Shown here: positions 48,281 through 57,551 of the stretch, one piece after another
Layout of the letters: every line of letters starts with the position of its first letter
Numbering within the stretch: position 1 is the stretch's first letter
From: Paenibacillus sp. LHD-117
GTDB taxonomy: Bacteria > Bacillota > Bacilli > Paenibacillales > Paenibacillaceae
NCBI RefSeq assembly: GCF_030929555.1
Contig: NZ_JAVFVT010000022.1
Coordinates: 57,975-121,974, forward strand
DNA: 64,000 nucleotides
Direction: 5' to 3'
The notes under the pieces: model-generated
Told to the model about the DNA's origin: nothing
Databases searched by the model: none
Seen by the model: only the letters and a program-made list of their open reading frames with translations
Made by a program: the position numbers and the translations under genes

Positions 48281-48320
48281 AAAACTCCACCGCAATTGAT
48301 TTTGCGGTGGAGTTTTTAAT
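48281..48320. terminator. Bidirectional terminator after the TM2 gene
   Basis: AAAACTCCACCGCAA pairs with TTGCGGTGGAGTTTT around six bases, with T-runs on both strands. It also ends the long minus-strand operon that finishes at 48420. Confidence 0.92.
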
Positions 48321-48419
48321 TATACTTTTGCTTTTTATTAGGGTATCCGACTTCTCCATAAATATCCGCTCTTCATCGCCAATGCGCTCTCGATGAGATC
48401 GGCATCTTCTCGCTCATAC

Positions 48420-50099
48420 TTACATCGCTTTCAAAATGGCTTCGTGAATGAGCCGGCGCGTCCCGAGCAGCCAAGCGATGCGAACGGGATATTTTTTGAA
48501 TTGGAGCGACTCCTCCGTCTCCTCTTCCAGCAAGGCAAGCGCCTTCTCCCTTCCCGCTAACGCCTCCAGCAATTCCAGAGCGCGCTGGTCCTGCAGCGCC
48601 TCGCGGAACACCTCCCACCGGATGGAATCGATAGGTCCGTCCGGGCCGGGATAGACGACAAAGGCGTCGCCCGAGGCGAAAGCGCAGTCCGCGTCCGTCA
48701 CCTTGTACGGGTCGACCGCGCGCCTAGCGCCTTGGCTGTACCAGAAGTTATAGCCCCAATGCAGGAAGCCTTGAATGCCGAATTTGTACATTTGCATGCC
48801 GATGATCCGGTTTCTTGCGGACGGCATGGCGAAGAAACGGTTGGAGACATCCCTGTGCTGGGCGCAGCAATAATAGGTCCACAGCGGATCGACCTTCCCT
48901 TCGAGGAACCGGTCCATATGATCGTTGGCCGGAACCGGTATTTCCACCAGACCTTGCTCGTAGAAGGCGTAGTCTGACAAGGCATCTAGGAACCGGAAGC
49001 CTTTAAGATGTTTCTTCAGAATATCGCTGGCCCTGCGGTACGCTTCCAGTTGCTCCAATACAGGCTCATCCGAGACGTGGAAATAAAAGTCGTTCTCCAT
49101 CCCTCTCGATCGAATGAACGCCGTCAGCTTCGGCAAAAACGCGTCAAGGAATGCCTCGTAGCATTCCCCCGCCGCATCCGTCTCCCAGCCGAAAATGCGT
49201 CGCTCCCCTTCCGGCGTCTTCGCCATGATCTTGGGCGCATGGGCGGCGCCCCACTGCGTGAACAGATGGGAGCATTCGAAATAATGAATGCCCGCTCGCC
49301 GGCACATGTCGATCCAACGCTCCAGCTTCCCGAAGCCAAAGGCATATTCGTTCTCGCCCGCGACGTCCACGTCGATGAGCTGCATTGTAAGGCGCTCTTC
49401 CCCGACCGCCGTATCCAATGGCGGCGTGAAGAGCGGGGTCAGAAGCATGTTCACGCCATGCTCCGCCGCGTTGCGGGCATAACGCTCCAGCAGCTCCCAA
49501 TGTCTCTCGCTGAAAGCGTCGACTCCGTATTGCGTCGCGATGCAATCCGCATGGAACCATTCCGTATGAATCAGCTTCTGGGTCGGAAGCTCGACCGGAA
49601 TGATCTCAAGGGTGAAGGTTTCCTTGCCCAGGTTTTCCCCATTCTCATCCAAGAAGCTGACGCTGATTTCATAGAAGAGACTCTTCTTCGCGAAAGCGAC
49701 GGATTCCGGCATGGAAGGGATTCGAACAGTCAGCCACAAGGAGCGCCATTGGCCCGGAAGCGCCTTGAATTCCGCCTCGAGCGGATAAAGCGGATCGGGA
49801 TACAAGCCCGGCGTTGTCCGGATATAATTGGCGTCGGGATTATCGTATACAGGCAGCTCCGAAGGCGACAGTCCCACTGAACGCACCGTAATAAAGGGAA
49901 GCAGCTCGGAATCGGCTTCAATCTTCGCCCGAACCGAACGGATAAGATGGGACGAACAATAGGCAGCCTGAAAGCTGAACGTCTCATTCCACATCGCGCT
50001 TCCCGTCTGGACAGCTTCGTCTGTGAGAACTTCATCTGGGAATACTTTGCTCAGCGAGCTTAAGCATCTTGTTGCAAAATTTTTCGTTTGCTGCGTCAT
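48420..50099 (-). CDS. DUF4091-family putative glycoside hydrolase (GH123-like)
   Basis: A 559-residue protein with an N-terminal beta domain (about 1-165, YEISVSFLDENGENLGKETFTLEI) and a TIM-barrel-like DUF4091 part: LIHTEWFHADCIA, HGVNMLLTPLF, FYFHVSDEPVLEQLEAY, and QGFLHWGYNFWYSQGARRAVDPY. The Asp-Glu pair in VSDEP is at the place where GH123 enzymes carry their catalytic acid pair. No signal peptide, so the substrate is probably imported first. Last gene of the phosphoesterase operon, starting in an ATGA overlap with it. Exact substrate unknown. Confidence 0.8.
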   Translation of the reverse strand: MTQQTKNFATRCLSSLSKVFPDEVLTDEAVQTGSAMWNETFSFQAAYCSSHLIRSVRAKIEADSELLPFITVRSVGLSPSELPVYDNPDANYIRTTPGLYPDPLYPLEAEFKALPGQWRSLWLTVRIPSMPESVAFAKKSLFYEISVSFLDENGENLGKETFTLEIIPVELPTQKLIHTEWFHADCIATQYGVDAFSERHWELLERYARNAAEHGVNMLLTPLFTPPLDTAVGEERLTMQLIDVDVAGENEYAFGFGKLERWIDMCRRAGIHYFECSHLFTQWGAAHAPKIMAKTPEGERRIFGWETDAAGECYEAFLDAFLPKLTAFIRSRGMENDFYFHVSDEPVLEQLEAYRRASDILKKHLKGFRFLDALSDYAFYEQGLVEIPVPANDHMDRFLEGKVDPLWTYYCCAQHRDVSNRFFAMPSARNRIIGMQMYKFGIQGFLHWGYNFWYSQGARRAVDPYKVTDADCAFASGDAFVVYPGPDGPIDSIRWEVFREALQDQRALELLEALAGREKALALLEEETEESLQFKKYPVRIAWLLGTRRLIHEAILKAM

Positions 50100-51067
50100 C
50101 GTATATCCTCCTCATTCGGCCGATGCGTCGGAAGCTCCGCAATCGTGCCGTCGTTTTGTCTAATCCAAGTATCGAATCCTCGTTCACCTGCGCGAAGCCG
50201 AATGACGCGGGCGCCTGTCTTGAACCGATCGTTGCGCGCACCGTCCACATAACTGACATAGCGAGTGGAGCGGCCGTAGCAAAGGCGGATGCCTTGCAGC
50301 TCTCCGCTGAAATCATTGGCATGGTCGTGGCCGACGAAGGTGCCCATGATATCGCCCATCTCCACCATCGCCGCGAACATGCCGGAGTTGATGCGGGGAG
50401 AGCTTACTCCCTCGAAGCAATGGCCGTGACAAGTTGTCGTCTCCCATGCCTCCCGGTACTCGGGTAACGGAATGTGGAAGAAAGCGAGGGAAGGCAGCGG
50501 AACGCCTCCTGCCGCGATCGTGCGCTTACGTGACTCCGTCACATACCAGTCGATCTGGTCGCGGCGAATCCAGTCGTAGCCTCCGACGGAGGGCAGCTGC
50601 GAATAATCGCCGCTGTCCAAGAAGTAGAGTGCGGCGCAAGGGGTGCCGTCCTTGTCCGTTAATGTCACGGAATAATTGCCGAAGCCGCTGACATGCGGCG
50701 GGTCCGGCTGCGCGACGGTATAGCGGTGCGCCAGCTGCTCCTCGTTCATCTCGCTTCGCGTGACCGCTCCTTCGGAATCATGGTTGCCGAATACGGCGGC
50801 CCATGGAATGCCCTTCTCCTCGGCGACCGCCACCGCCTGCCGGAACGATTCGCGCGGATCCTTGCCGCGCGCGCTTGCCGTAACATCGCCGGCGAAGACG
50901 ATCAGGTCCGGCTTCTCGTGCGCGATGACCGTCTCCATCGTTGCTCTTGCCTCCGCGTTATGATCGGGCGTATCCGGATCATAATCTCCCTCCGAAATAA
51001 ATTCCGTATCGGAAAACTGGACGATGACGAACGTGCCGTCCTCGCGATAGGTCAGTTTTTTGTCCAT
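50096..51067 (-). CDS. Calcineurin-like metallophosphoesterase, paralog 1 (altered metal motif)
   Basis: A 323-residue Dcr2-like phosphoesterase, cytosolic (no signal). Motifs: II FAGDVTA, III FGNHDSEG, IV FFHIPLPEY, V GTFVGHDHANDF. Motif I, normally D-x-H, reads FSDTEFI, so the metal-ligand histidine is replaced by glutamate. Its paralog at 53155 keeps FTDLHW. It also has an insert (EGDYDPDTPDHNAE) after motif I. Start at 51067 behind GAGAGGGG; the longer frame overlaps the MFS gene. Predicted phosphomonoesterase or diesterase in the sugar module. Confidence 0.85.
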   Translation of the reverse strand: MDKKLTYREDGTFVIVQFSDTEFISEGDYDPDTPDHNAEARATMETVIAHEKPDLIVFAGDVTASARGKDPRESFRQAVAVAEEKGIPWAAVFGNHDSEGAVTRSEMNEEQLAHRYTVAQPDPPHVSGFGNYSVTLTDKDGTPCAALYFLDSGDYSQLPSVGGYDWIRRDQIDWYVTESRKRTIAAGGVPLPSLAFFHIPLPEYREAWETTTCHGHCFEGVSSPRINSGMFAAMVEMGDIMGTFVGHDHANDFSGELQGIRLCYGRSTRYVSYVDGARNDRFKTGARVIRLRAGERGFDTWIRQNDGTIAELPTHRPNEEDIR

Positions 51068-51072
51068 TGCAG

Positions 51073-52314
51073 CTATCCCCTCTCTGCGTGTAAACGCGGT
51101 TCCGCTCGGAACCAAAGTCCAATGATAAGGAATAAGACGGCGCTGGCGATATATACGGTCGTGATGCCGTACTTGCTCCCCAAAGCGGCATAAGCCAATG
51201 CCGGGCCGACTGCCGCTCCCAAATCCGTGCTAACCGTGTAAGCGGTTATCGTTTTGACGGTAGACGTCCCTTTCGCCTCATCAGCGGCCATCGCATCCAA
51301 CAGCGTGCCTAGCGCGGTCGTTGTCATCATGACGTAGACGACGGTGAGCAGCCATACTTCGAGCGGCAGCTTCCACGGCATCAGCGCATATCCGGCAGCC
51401 GACGCGGCCAGCGTTGCTATAAAGAGAGGCACCCTGCCCTTAGGGCCATCGGATATGCCTCCGATAAAGGCGCCCAGGAATGGCTCCCACAAGCACCGCA
51501 GAGCCTGCAGCAATCCGGCCAGCGCCGCGCTGCTGAGTGCGATACCGGCCACGGCGATTTCCGATTGGCCGATGTCGTCTATTAAATAACTTAAGGTTGC
51601 TCCGAATACGGCATGAAGCATGGCGATCATAAAGCCGCTTGCGATCATGCGCTTCACCCGCGGCGTCCACGCCGACGAGATCGCTTTAGCTGCCTCCCCG
51701 CCCGTCTTCTGTCCGGTATTCTCTTGCGCTTTGTCTTTCGTAATAAAGAATGCAATAATCGGCAATCCGAGCACCGCCAGCGAACCGAAGACGATCGAGA
51801 CATTCGCCAAACCGTATATCGGCACGAGAAGCCCGCCGAACAATACGCCGACAAGGCTGCCGAGCCTCCATACTCCGTTATACCGTCCCATAAGATGGCC
51901 GCGATTCGAATCGTCGGAATAACGAATGACCGTCAAATAACCGCCCATTCGCAAGAGCGACCAAGCAAACCCCCACAAGGAGCGAAGAATCAGCCATGCC
52001 GCGAAGCCCTTCCATACGCCGTAACCAATCGTGGTGAACGCGCCGACGACGGTGGCAAGCGCTAGGCCCGTTCGCAAAGTTATTCGATTGTAGAGCCAAC
52101 CGATCAAAGGATTGAGGGGCAGCCTGACGAACCGGTTCATGGAAAGGATGACGCCAACTTGCCAGAGAGAGGTTAGTCCCGCCTCCTCCCAATAAATCGG
52201 CAGGATGACATATAACATCGAGTCCCCGAACAGCGCCAGGCCCGATACCGCTCCCACCGCGATAACCGCGCGCTCCGAGCGTCGTCTTATTGATCGTTCT
52301 CGTCCTTCATCCAT
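51073..52314 (-). CDS. MFS transporter of the phosphoesterase operon
   Basis: A 413-residue 12-helix carrier. After helix 2 it has LIGWLYNRITLRTGLA, a weak form of the MFS loop motif; RYNGVWRLGSLVGVLFGGLLVP is the helix 4-5 region. It starts in a TAATG overlap with the PhnP-like gene and ends 5 bp before the next phosphoesterase start. It could import or export the substrate or product of this operon; no substrate is readable. Confidence 0.85.
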   Translation of the reverse strand: MDEGRERSIRRRSERAVIAVGAVSGLALFGDSMLYVILPIYWEEAGLTSLWQVGVILSMNRFVRLPLNPLIGWLYNRITLRTGLALATVVGAFTTIGYGVWKGFAAWLILRSLWGFAWSLLRMGGYLTVIRYSDDSNRGHLMGRYNGVWRLGSLVGVLFGGLLVPIYGLANVSIVFGSLAVLGLPIIAFFITKDKAQENTGQKTGGEAAKAISSAWTPRVKRMIASGFMIAMLHAVFGATLSYLIDDIGQSEIAVAGIALSSAALAGLLQALRCLWEPFLGAFIGGISDGPKGRVPLFIATLAASAAGYALMPWKLPLEVWLLTVVYVMMTTTALGTLLDAMAADEAKGTSTVKTITAYTVSTDLGAAVGPALAYAALGSKYGITTVYIASAVLFLIIGLWFRAEPRLHAERG

Positions 52315-53132
52315 TAGACGTTGATGACCAGCCCATCATAAGCGACGCGGATTCCCGCCGGGGCGAAAGCCTTCTCCCAATCGTCGTGCAGCATTCCGGA
52401 ATTATGCGTAAAATGCGTTACATACAGCTGGCTGTTCTCGTTGATGACGCCTTGCTCCCGCCATTCGCGCTGCACTTCCAGCACCGTCTCAATGTTCATA
52501 TGGCCGGAATTCCGATTGTTGCCCGTAAAGCCGTGCGTGCAATCCAGAATAGCCAAATCGATTTTTTTGTCCTTCAGCCACTCCCACGTATCTTCCGGGA
52601 ACCAGCCCGTATCATGTCCGTAGAACAGCCGCTTGCCTCCGCGCTCCACATAATACAGCAGGCAAGTTTCATTCCGGTCGTGATCGGCGGGCAGCGGAGT
52701 AACTACGGTATCTCCGAACGTAAACGGACGGAACGGACGGACCAATTGGAAGGCCAGCCGGTTCCCTCCGTAAATGCCTAGCTCGGCATAGCTGCGCGTA
52801 ATGACAGCGTCATTGCCGTATATCTTCATCGGAGCTTCCAGTCCATGGGCGTACTCCTCTACCCGGCAGAACAAATCTTCCGGAATAAAGTGGTCGCAAT
52901 GCGTATGCGTGAACAGCAAATGTTCGATCGATCCGAGATCGATGCCGTCCCGAAGCGCCTGCATGCTCGAATCCGGCGAATAATCGAATTTGATGATGTC
53001 GTCAATGATGACGGAGCTTCTTGTCCTTATATTTTTGCCGCCCAGCTTTCGCGCTTCAAGGCAAGCGTTGCATCTGCAGAATACGTTCGGAAATCCTTCG
53101 GCCGCAGCCGTCCCCAAAAAATGTACCTTCAT
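52314..53132 (-). CDS. PhnP-like metallo-beta-lactamase-fold hydrolase
   Basis: A 272-residue enzyme. The metal motif is HTHCDHF (H-x-H-x-D-H), with later ligands in PLPADHDRNET and GHDTGWFP. The N-terminal FPNVFCRCNACLEARK matches the structural zinc-binding cysteines of E. coli PhnP (GTGGAQGVPAWGCEC type). PhnP hydrolyses phosphoribosyl 1,2-cyclic phosphate; related enzymes open other cyclic phosphates. Start 53132 with GGGAGG at 9 bp; an ATG 9 bp earlier abuts the SD. Sits between two phosphomonoesterase-like genes, which fits a route that opens a cyclic phosphate and then removes it. Confidence 0.85.
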   Translation of the reverse strand: MKVHFLGTAAAEGFPNVFCRCNACLEARKLGGKNIRTRSSVIIDDIIKFDYSPDSSMQALRDGIDLGSIEHLLFTHTHCDHFIPEDLFCRVEEYAHGLEAPMKIYGNDAVITRSYAELGIYGGNRLAFQLVRPFRPFTFGDTVVTPLPADHDRNETCLLYYVERGGKRLFYGHDTGWFPEDTWEWLKDKKIDLAILDCTHGFTGNNRNSGHMNIETVLEVQREWREQGVINENSQLYVTHFTHNSGMLHDDWEKAFAPAGIRVAYDGLVINV

Positions 53133-53154
53133 GACTAACATCCTCCCGAATCTA

Positions 53155-54087
53155 TTATTGCTTCAGCTCTGCTTCTTGTTTCGCTTCTTGCCTATCCACA
53201 CTGCCATCTGCCAGTCGCAGCCATGATTCGAACTGCCTCTCTCCCTCACGCAGACGAATGACTCGCGCCCCCCGCGGGAAACCTTCCTTGCCGTAGGTGT
53301 TGTAGCCGGACGCTCGTCCATACGTAAGACGGATGCCGTACAGCTCGCCCCAGAAGTCGTTAATGTGATCGTGGCCGACGAAAGTGCCCATCACGTCGCT
53401 TCGCTCCACCATAGCGGCAAACAAGCCAGAGTTGATCTTCGCGCTGCATACGTTCTCATGCTTCTGCCCGAAGCATGTTCCCTTCGCCCATACCGTCTCG
53501 TATTCCGGAAGCGGAATATGGAAGAAGGTAAGCGCCGGCAGCGTCTCTCCCCCGTTCTTCTCGGCGAATTGACGAGATTCTGCGGCGTACCAGTCAATCT
53601 GATCCCGGTTGATCCATGCGTAGCTGTCGACATGCTTCAGCTTGGAATAATCACCGCTATCCAAGAAGTACAGCGCCGCTGCCGGCGTTCCGCCGCTCCC
53701 CGCCACCTGCAATGCGTAATTGCCGAAGCCTCTCACCCCGGGCGTATGCCCCGTAAGGCTTCCCTGCTGCGAACGCAGGTAACCGAGCACTTCCTCTCTA
53801 GTCACATTCGCCTCCGCGTCGTGATTGCCGAGGACGGCCGCCCAAGGCACTCCGCTGCGAACCGCTTCAGCCACGACCTCGCGTACGGATCGTTCCGGAT
53901 TTTCGCAATGCTCGCTATAGATCAAATCGCCGGTGAACACGATCAGGTCGGGCTTCTCCTCCCGGATCACCTCTTCCATTAACGCGCGCGTCAGCTCATC
54001 CTTCTCGTCCCCGTTCTGCCAATGCAAATCCGTAAATTGGACGATTGTGAACGTGCCGTCTTCATTAAACTTTAACTGCTTATCCAT
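53155..54087 (-). CDS. Calcineurin-like metallophosphoesterase, paralog 2 (intact motifs)
   Basis: A 310-residue cytosolic phosphoesterase with complete motifs: I FTDLHW, II FTGDLIYS, III LGNHDAEA, IV FFHIPLPEYE, V GTFVGHDHINDF. It is paralogous to the gene ending at 50096 over the whole length (shared RDQIDWY, LYFLDSGDYS, RINSG/KINSG). First gene of the operon 54087 to 48420. Upstream are two copies of the shared 30-bp motif (54153-54182, 54318-54347). SD GGGGGAG. Confidence 0.88.
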   Translation of the reverse strand: MDKQLKFNEDGTFTIVQFTDLHWQNGDEKDELTRALMEEVIREEKPDLIVFTGDLIYSEHCENPERSVREVVAEAVRSGVPWAAVLGNHDAEANVTREEVLGYLRSQQGSLTGHTPGVRGFGNYALQVAGSGGTPAAALYFLDSGDYSKLKHVDSYAWINRDQIDWYAAESRQFAEKNGGETLPALTFFHIPLPEYETVWAKGTCFGQKHENVCSAKINSGLFAAMVERSDVMGTFVGHDHINDFWGELYGIRLTYGRASGYNTYGKEGFPRGARVIRLREGERQFESWLRLADGSVDRQEAKQEAELKQ

Positions 54088-54152
54088 CGTATCTGATCTC
54101 CCCCAAAGAAGGCCTATTTCCCTTTATGTTAGGCAGACTTCGCTCTTGCTGG

Positions 54153-54182
54153 CAATAGTTAAAAACGTCATAAAGTTAACCA
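54153..54182 (-). promoter_or_regulatory. Shared 30-bp motif, site 1
   Basis: Minus strand TGGTTAA-N18-TATTG, preceded by CGCACAAA. It starts 66 bp upstream of the phosphoesterase start and its ATTG overlaps a possible -35. Candidate binding site of the YesN-type regulator. Confidence 0.6.
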
Positions 54183-54317
54183 TTTGTGCGAAAGACAAGA
54201 AGGACGCCCGAAAGCGCCCGACTTGTCAAAAAAAACGATATTAGCGCTGCAATATTGGAAAATCTTGCAGCAGGGCTTCCAGCGCGTTCTATCGTACCGA
54301 TTGTACGCTGATTTCAA

Positions 54318-54347
54318 CAATGCACGAACTCCGCATATATTTAACCA
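54318..54347 (-). promoter_or_regulatory. Shared 30-bp motif, site 2
   Basis: Minus strand TGGTTAA-N18-CATTG preceded by CGCACAAA. The eight-base lead plus TGGTTAA is identical to site 1, and the 3' part AGTTCGTGCATTG is close to site 3. Confidence 0.6.
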
Positions 54348-54375
54348 TTTGTGCGGGAACAGTACGAAATGTTCT

Positions 54376-55638
54376 TTATGATCGGAAGCTATCTGTAAAG
54401 CTTGTTAGATCAATGATGCTGCCATCTATTCTGGATTGCTCTGCGGCAATAGCCATTAAGTGGCTCTGAACCGACTGATCCGCCGATGTTAGGCCTTGAC
54501 TCTTGCCATCCTCTCTTACCAGCCTCAAGAAATCCTTGATTAATCCCATATCACCGCCGCCGTGACCAACGTGACCGCCCATATTCTCCAATGAGATCTG
54601 CTCCGCTTTGCCGCTGTCAAAATGAATGATTTCGATTTCGTTTTTCTCCATAGCGCCGCGAATTTCACCTTTGGTTCCCATTAGTTTGATCGTACGGCTG
54701 ACATCCTTCGTAAACGCGCTCATCGTAAATGCGACAGTGACAGCATTTGCGAACTCGAGATTGACGACTTGATGATCGACGACATCGTTATCGCAATAAT
54801 AGACGCATCTGCCGTAGGGTCCTTCTTTCAGCGCCTTATAACGGGCATCATAGCTCAAATCATCGCTTATCGCCGATGTAGGCCAGTTCGTGTCGTCTGT
54901 TAAATAATGCTTAGGCGCATAGTATAGACACTCATCCGACACCGGACAGCCATCCAAACAACGGAACGGAGCCCCTTCCGGAGCTTGATCGGCAGTAAAA
55001 TGTGATAGCGATCCGAAAGAGGATACTCGCGTACAATCCGCACCCGCCAGCCAGAGCAGAATATCGAGATCATGACAGGACTTGGCTAGAATCATCGGAC
55101 TGGACTCCTCTTCGCGGCGCCAATTCCCTCTGACGAAGCTATGCGCTTGATGCCAATAACCCACATTTTCATTATGAGCGATGGACATCAGCCTTCCGAT
55201 CGCTCCATTATCCAACAGTCTTTTTATGGTAGAGAAGAAATGCGTATACCGAAGAACGTGGCATATCGAAAATACACGATTGACTCGCGTCGCCATCTCC
55301 CCCATAAGGATACATTCCTTGGCATCCGGCGACATGGGTTTCTCCAGAAGGACATGATATCCAGCCTCAAGCGCCCTCATTGTCGGATCAAAATGCTGTT
55401 TATCCTGCGTGCAAATGAGGACGGCATCCGCGAGTTTGGGAGCCGCAAAAAAATCGTCCCAGCTCTCGAAGCATTGGTCATCGTCCAGTCGATGCTTCGC
55501 TTTAAAGCTATCCCTTCGTTCGGCAATCGGCTCCGCAACGGCAACGACTTGCAACTCGTCAGGATGCTGAAGAGCATACTCCAAATAATTGACTCCCCGT
55601 AATCCCGCTCCAATTAATGCAACGGTAACCTTCTTCAT
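54376..55638 (-). CDS. Gfo/Idh/MocA-family oxidoreductase
   Basis: A 420-residue NAD(P)-dependent sugar or polyol oxidoreductase. The N-terminal Rossmann fold has VALIGAGLRGVNYLEYAL, and the catalytic lysine lies in EKPMSPDA (family E-K-P motif). The C-terminal domain holds a cysteine-bearing insert (RCLDGCPVSDECLYY) seen in a subset of the family, and HVGHGGGDMGLIKDFL. It follows the two permease genes and probably oxidises the imported sugar-like compound. SD GGGAG. Confidence 0.88.
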   Translation of the reverse strand: MKKVTVALIGAGLRGVNYLEYALQHPDELQVVAVAEPIAERRDSFKAKHRLDDDQCFESWDDFFAAPKLADAVLICTQDKQHFDPTMRALEAGYHVLLEKPMSPDAKECILMGEMATRVNRVFSICHVLRYTHFFSTIKRLLDNGAIGRLMSIAHNENVGYWHQAHSFVRGNWRREEESSPMILAKSCHDLDILLWLAGADCTRVSSFGSLSHFTADQAPEGAPFRCLDGCPVSDECLYYAPKHYLTDDTNWPTSAISDDLSYDARYKALKEGPYGRCVYYCDNDVVDHQVVNLEFANAVTVAFTMSAFTKDVSRTIKLMGTKGEIRGAMEKNEIEIIHFDSGKAEQISLENMGGHVGHGGGDMGLIKDFLRLVREDGKSQGLTSADQSVQSHLMAIAAEQSRIDGSIIDLTSFTDSFRS

Positions 55639-55671
55639 CGATCATCCATCTCCCTGATGTAAGCATTACTG

Positions 55672-56562
55672 CTATTCCTTGACGCTTCCAACTGTCATTC
55701 CTTTGACAAAATACTTTTGCAAGAACGGATACACTAACATAATCGGCAATGCGCCCATAAAGATTTGCGCGGTTTTGAGAGACTTCTCGCTGAGGTTCTC
55801 CATGACTTTGAGCTGTTCGAGCGACATCGACGACATCTGGGCGTTAATGGACATGATCAACGTAGACAGATAGGTTTGAAGCGGATATTTCTCCGGCGAA
55901 TTCAAATATAGAATACCGTCGAACCAAGAGTTCCAGTGGCCGACAATGGTGAACAGCCCGATGGTTGCAATCGACGGAAGAGACACAGGCAAATAAATTT
56001 GCCAAAGCACCCGCAAGTGTCCCGCACCGTCGATCGTAGCCGCTTCATCCAATTCTCTTGGAATGGATCTGAAAAAATTCAGCATCAGGACCATGTTCCA
56101 TACGTTTAATGCCCCAGGCAAAATAAGCGCCCAGACGGAATTAATCAATCCTGTTTCTTTGACCACGATATAAGTAGGAATGAGCCCGCCGCCGAAAAAC
56201 ATCGTGATCGCAAAAAACCAGACATACGGCGTTCTATATTTAAACTGATCATTCGATTTGGATAGCGGATAAGCCGAAATAAATACGAGCAGCATATTGA
56301 CGATCGTACCAAGCAGGACCCGCTCTATCGAAACCCAAAACGAACGGAAAAACTCTACCTTCTCTCCTAGATAGGCATATGAATCCCAGGTAAACCCGAC
56401 AGGCCACAGCTTCACTTCTCCAGCCATCGCCGCTGTATTGGAGCTAAGCGAGATCGCGAGCAAATGGATGAACGGAATAACCCCGAGCAATGTAATGAGA
56501 GTCAACAATAACGTATTGAATACGACAAAGAGTTTCCTGCTGATTGTCTGCTTGTGTAACAC
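55672..56562 (-). CDS. Carbohydrate ABC permease (LplC-like)
   Basis: A 296-residue CUT1 permease with six helices. The EAA loop that docks to the ATPase reads ELDEAATIDGAGHLRVLWQIYLPVSLP. It starts with GTG behind AGGAGGT. Partner of the upstream permease; the importing ATPase (usually an MsmK-type shared one) is not encoded here. Confidence 0.9.
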   Translation of the reverse strand: MLHKQTISRKLFVVFNTLLLTLITLLGVIPFIHLLAISLSSNTAAMAGEVKLWPVGFTWDSYAYLGEKVEFFRSFWVSIERVLLGTIVNMLLVFISAYPLSKSNDQFKYRTPYVWFFAITMFFGGGLIPTYIVVKETGLINSVWALILPGALNVWNMVLMLNFFRSIPRELDEAATIDGAGHLRVLWQIYLPVSLPSIATIGLFTIVGHWNSWFDGILYLNSPEKYPLQTYLSTLIMSINAQMSSMSLEQLKVMENLSEKSLKTAQIFMGALPIMLVYPFLQKYFVKGMTVGSVKE

Positions 56563-56577
56563 GGCACTACCTCCTGC

Positions 56578-57468
56578 CTAAAATATTCGATAGTTATTGT
56601 ATTTGTAAGCTGCGTAGTAGGTCAGTGATACCAACGCCAGCGAAATTACGGATTTAAAGAGACCGACTGCTGCGGCTGGACCAAATTGTTGACTGAACAT
56701 CCCCAGTCGATAGACGAATGTATCGATAATATCCGCCCCCTCATAAACCGTAGGGTTGTACATGATCAAGATTTGTTCGAAACCCGCGTTGAGAACGCCG
56801 CCTAAGCTTAATACAGCCAGCAGAATAAGAATCGGCGCCATGCCGGGCAGCGTAATATGAATCATCTGCTTCCACTTCCCTGCCCCGTCCACCTCCGCGG
56901 CTTCATAGAGCGTAGCATTGATTCCCGTAATCGCAGCCAGCATCACGATCATGTTGTAGCCCATGCCCTTCCAAACGTCCGATCCAATGATAATCCCTCT
57001 AAACCATTCATTATCCAGCATAAACATGATAGGCTCCATACCAAATGCCGTAATTAAGCTATTAACAGGCCCGTTCAATGAGAATAGCTCAATAATGACG
57101 CCTCCAAGGACCGTCCATGACAGAAAGAAAGGCAGAAAAATAGCGGATTGGATAAAGCGTGAAAACCATCTTCTCGTTACTTCATTCAACAATAGCGCGA
57201 GAATGAGCGGAACAAGCAGGAACAGCACCATTTTGAAAATCGAGATGATAACCGTATTCCAGAGCACTTGATTGAAATCCGGCAGATTGAATACATAGCG
57301 GAAGTTGTCGAGGCCGACAAGCTCCGATTTGAAAAAACCGGACAACGGTTCAAACTGTTGAAATGCCATGATAAGACCGGCCATTGGTCCGTATGCATAA
57401 ATCAATGTAACGATAACGCCGGGCAATAACATCAGGTGCAATATATACTCTTTTTTCAGCGTTCTCAT
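56578..57468 (-). CDS. Carbohydrate ABC permease (LplB-like)
   Basis: A 296-residue CUT1 permease with six helices. EAA loop: LYEAAEVDGAGKWKQMIHITLPGMAP. Start at 57468 with AAGGAGA; the longer frame lacks an SD. 83 bp after the binding-protein gene and 15 bp before the second permease. Confidence 0.9.
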   Translation of the reverse strand: MRTLKKEYILHLMLLPGVIVTLIYAYGPMAGLIMAFQQFEPLSGFFKSELVGLDNFRYVFNLPDFNQVLWNTVIISIFKMVLFLLVPLILALLLNEVTRRWFSRFIQSAIFLPFFLSWTVLGGVIIELFSLNGPVNSLITAFGMEPIMFMLDNEWFRGIIIGSDVWKGMGYNMIVMLAAITGINATLYEAAEVDGAGKWKQMIHITLPGMAPILILLAVLSLGGVLNAGFEQILIMYNPTVYEGADIIDTFVYRLGMFSQQFGPAAAVGLFKSVISLALVSLTYYAAYKYNNYRIF

Positions 57469-57551
57469 AGGCGGTCTCCTTATCCTCGCTAATTTGAAAA
57501 GGGGAGGCATCGTCGATCGTTCGACTCCACGCTCCCGCTTTACAATCAGGA

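Larger units (their letters stand above)
54088..54375. other. Regulatory gap upstream of the phosphoesterase operon
   Basis: 288 bp, no gene. Contains two copies of TGGTTAA-N18-[C/T]ATTG on the minus strand and possible weak promoters after each (TTGCCA-N18-TAACAT for the nearer one). Confidence 0.65.
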
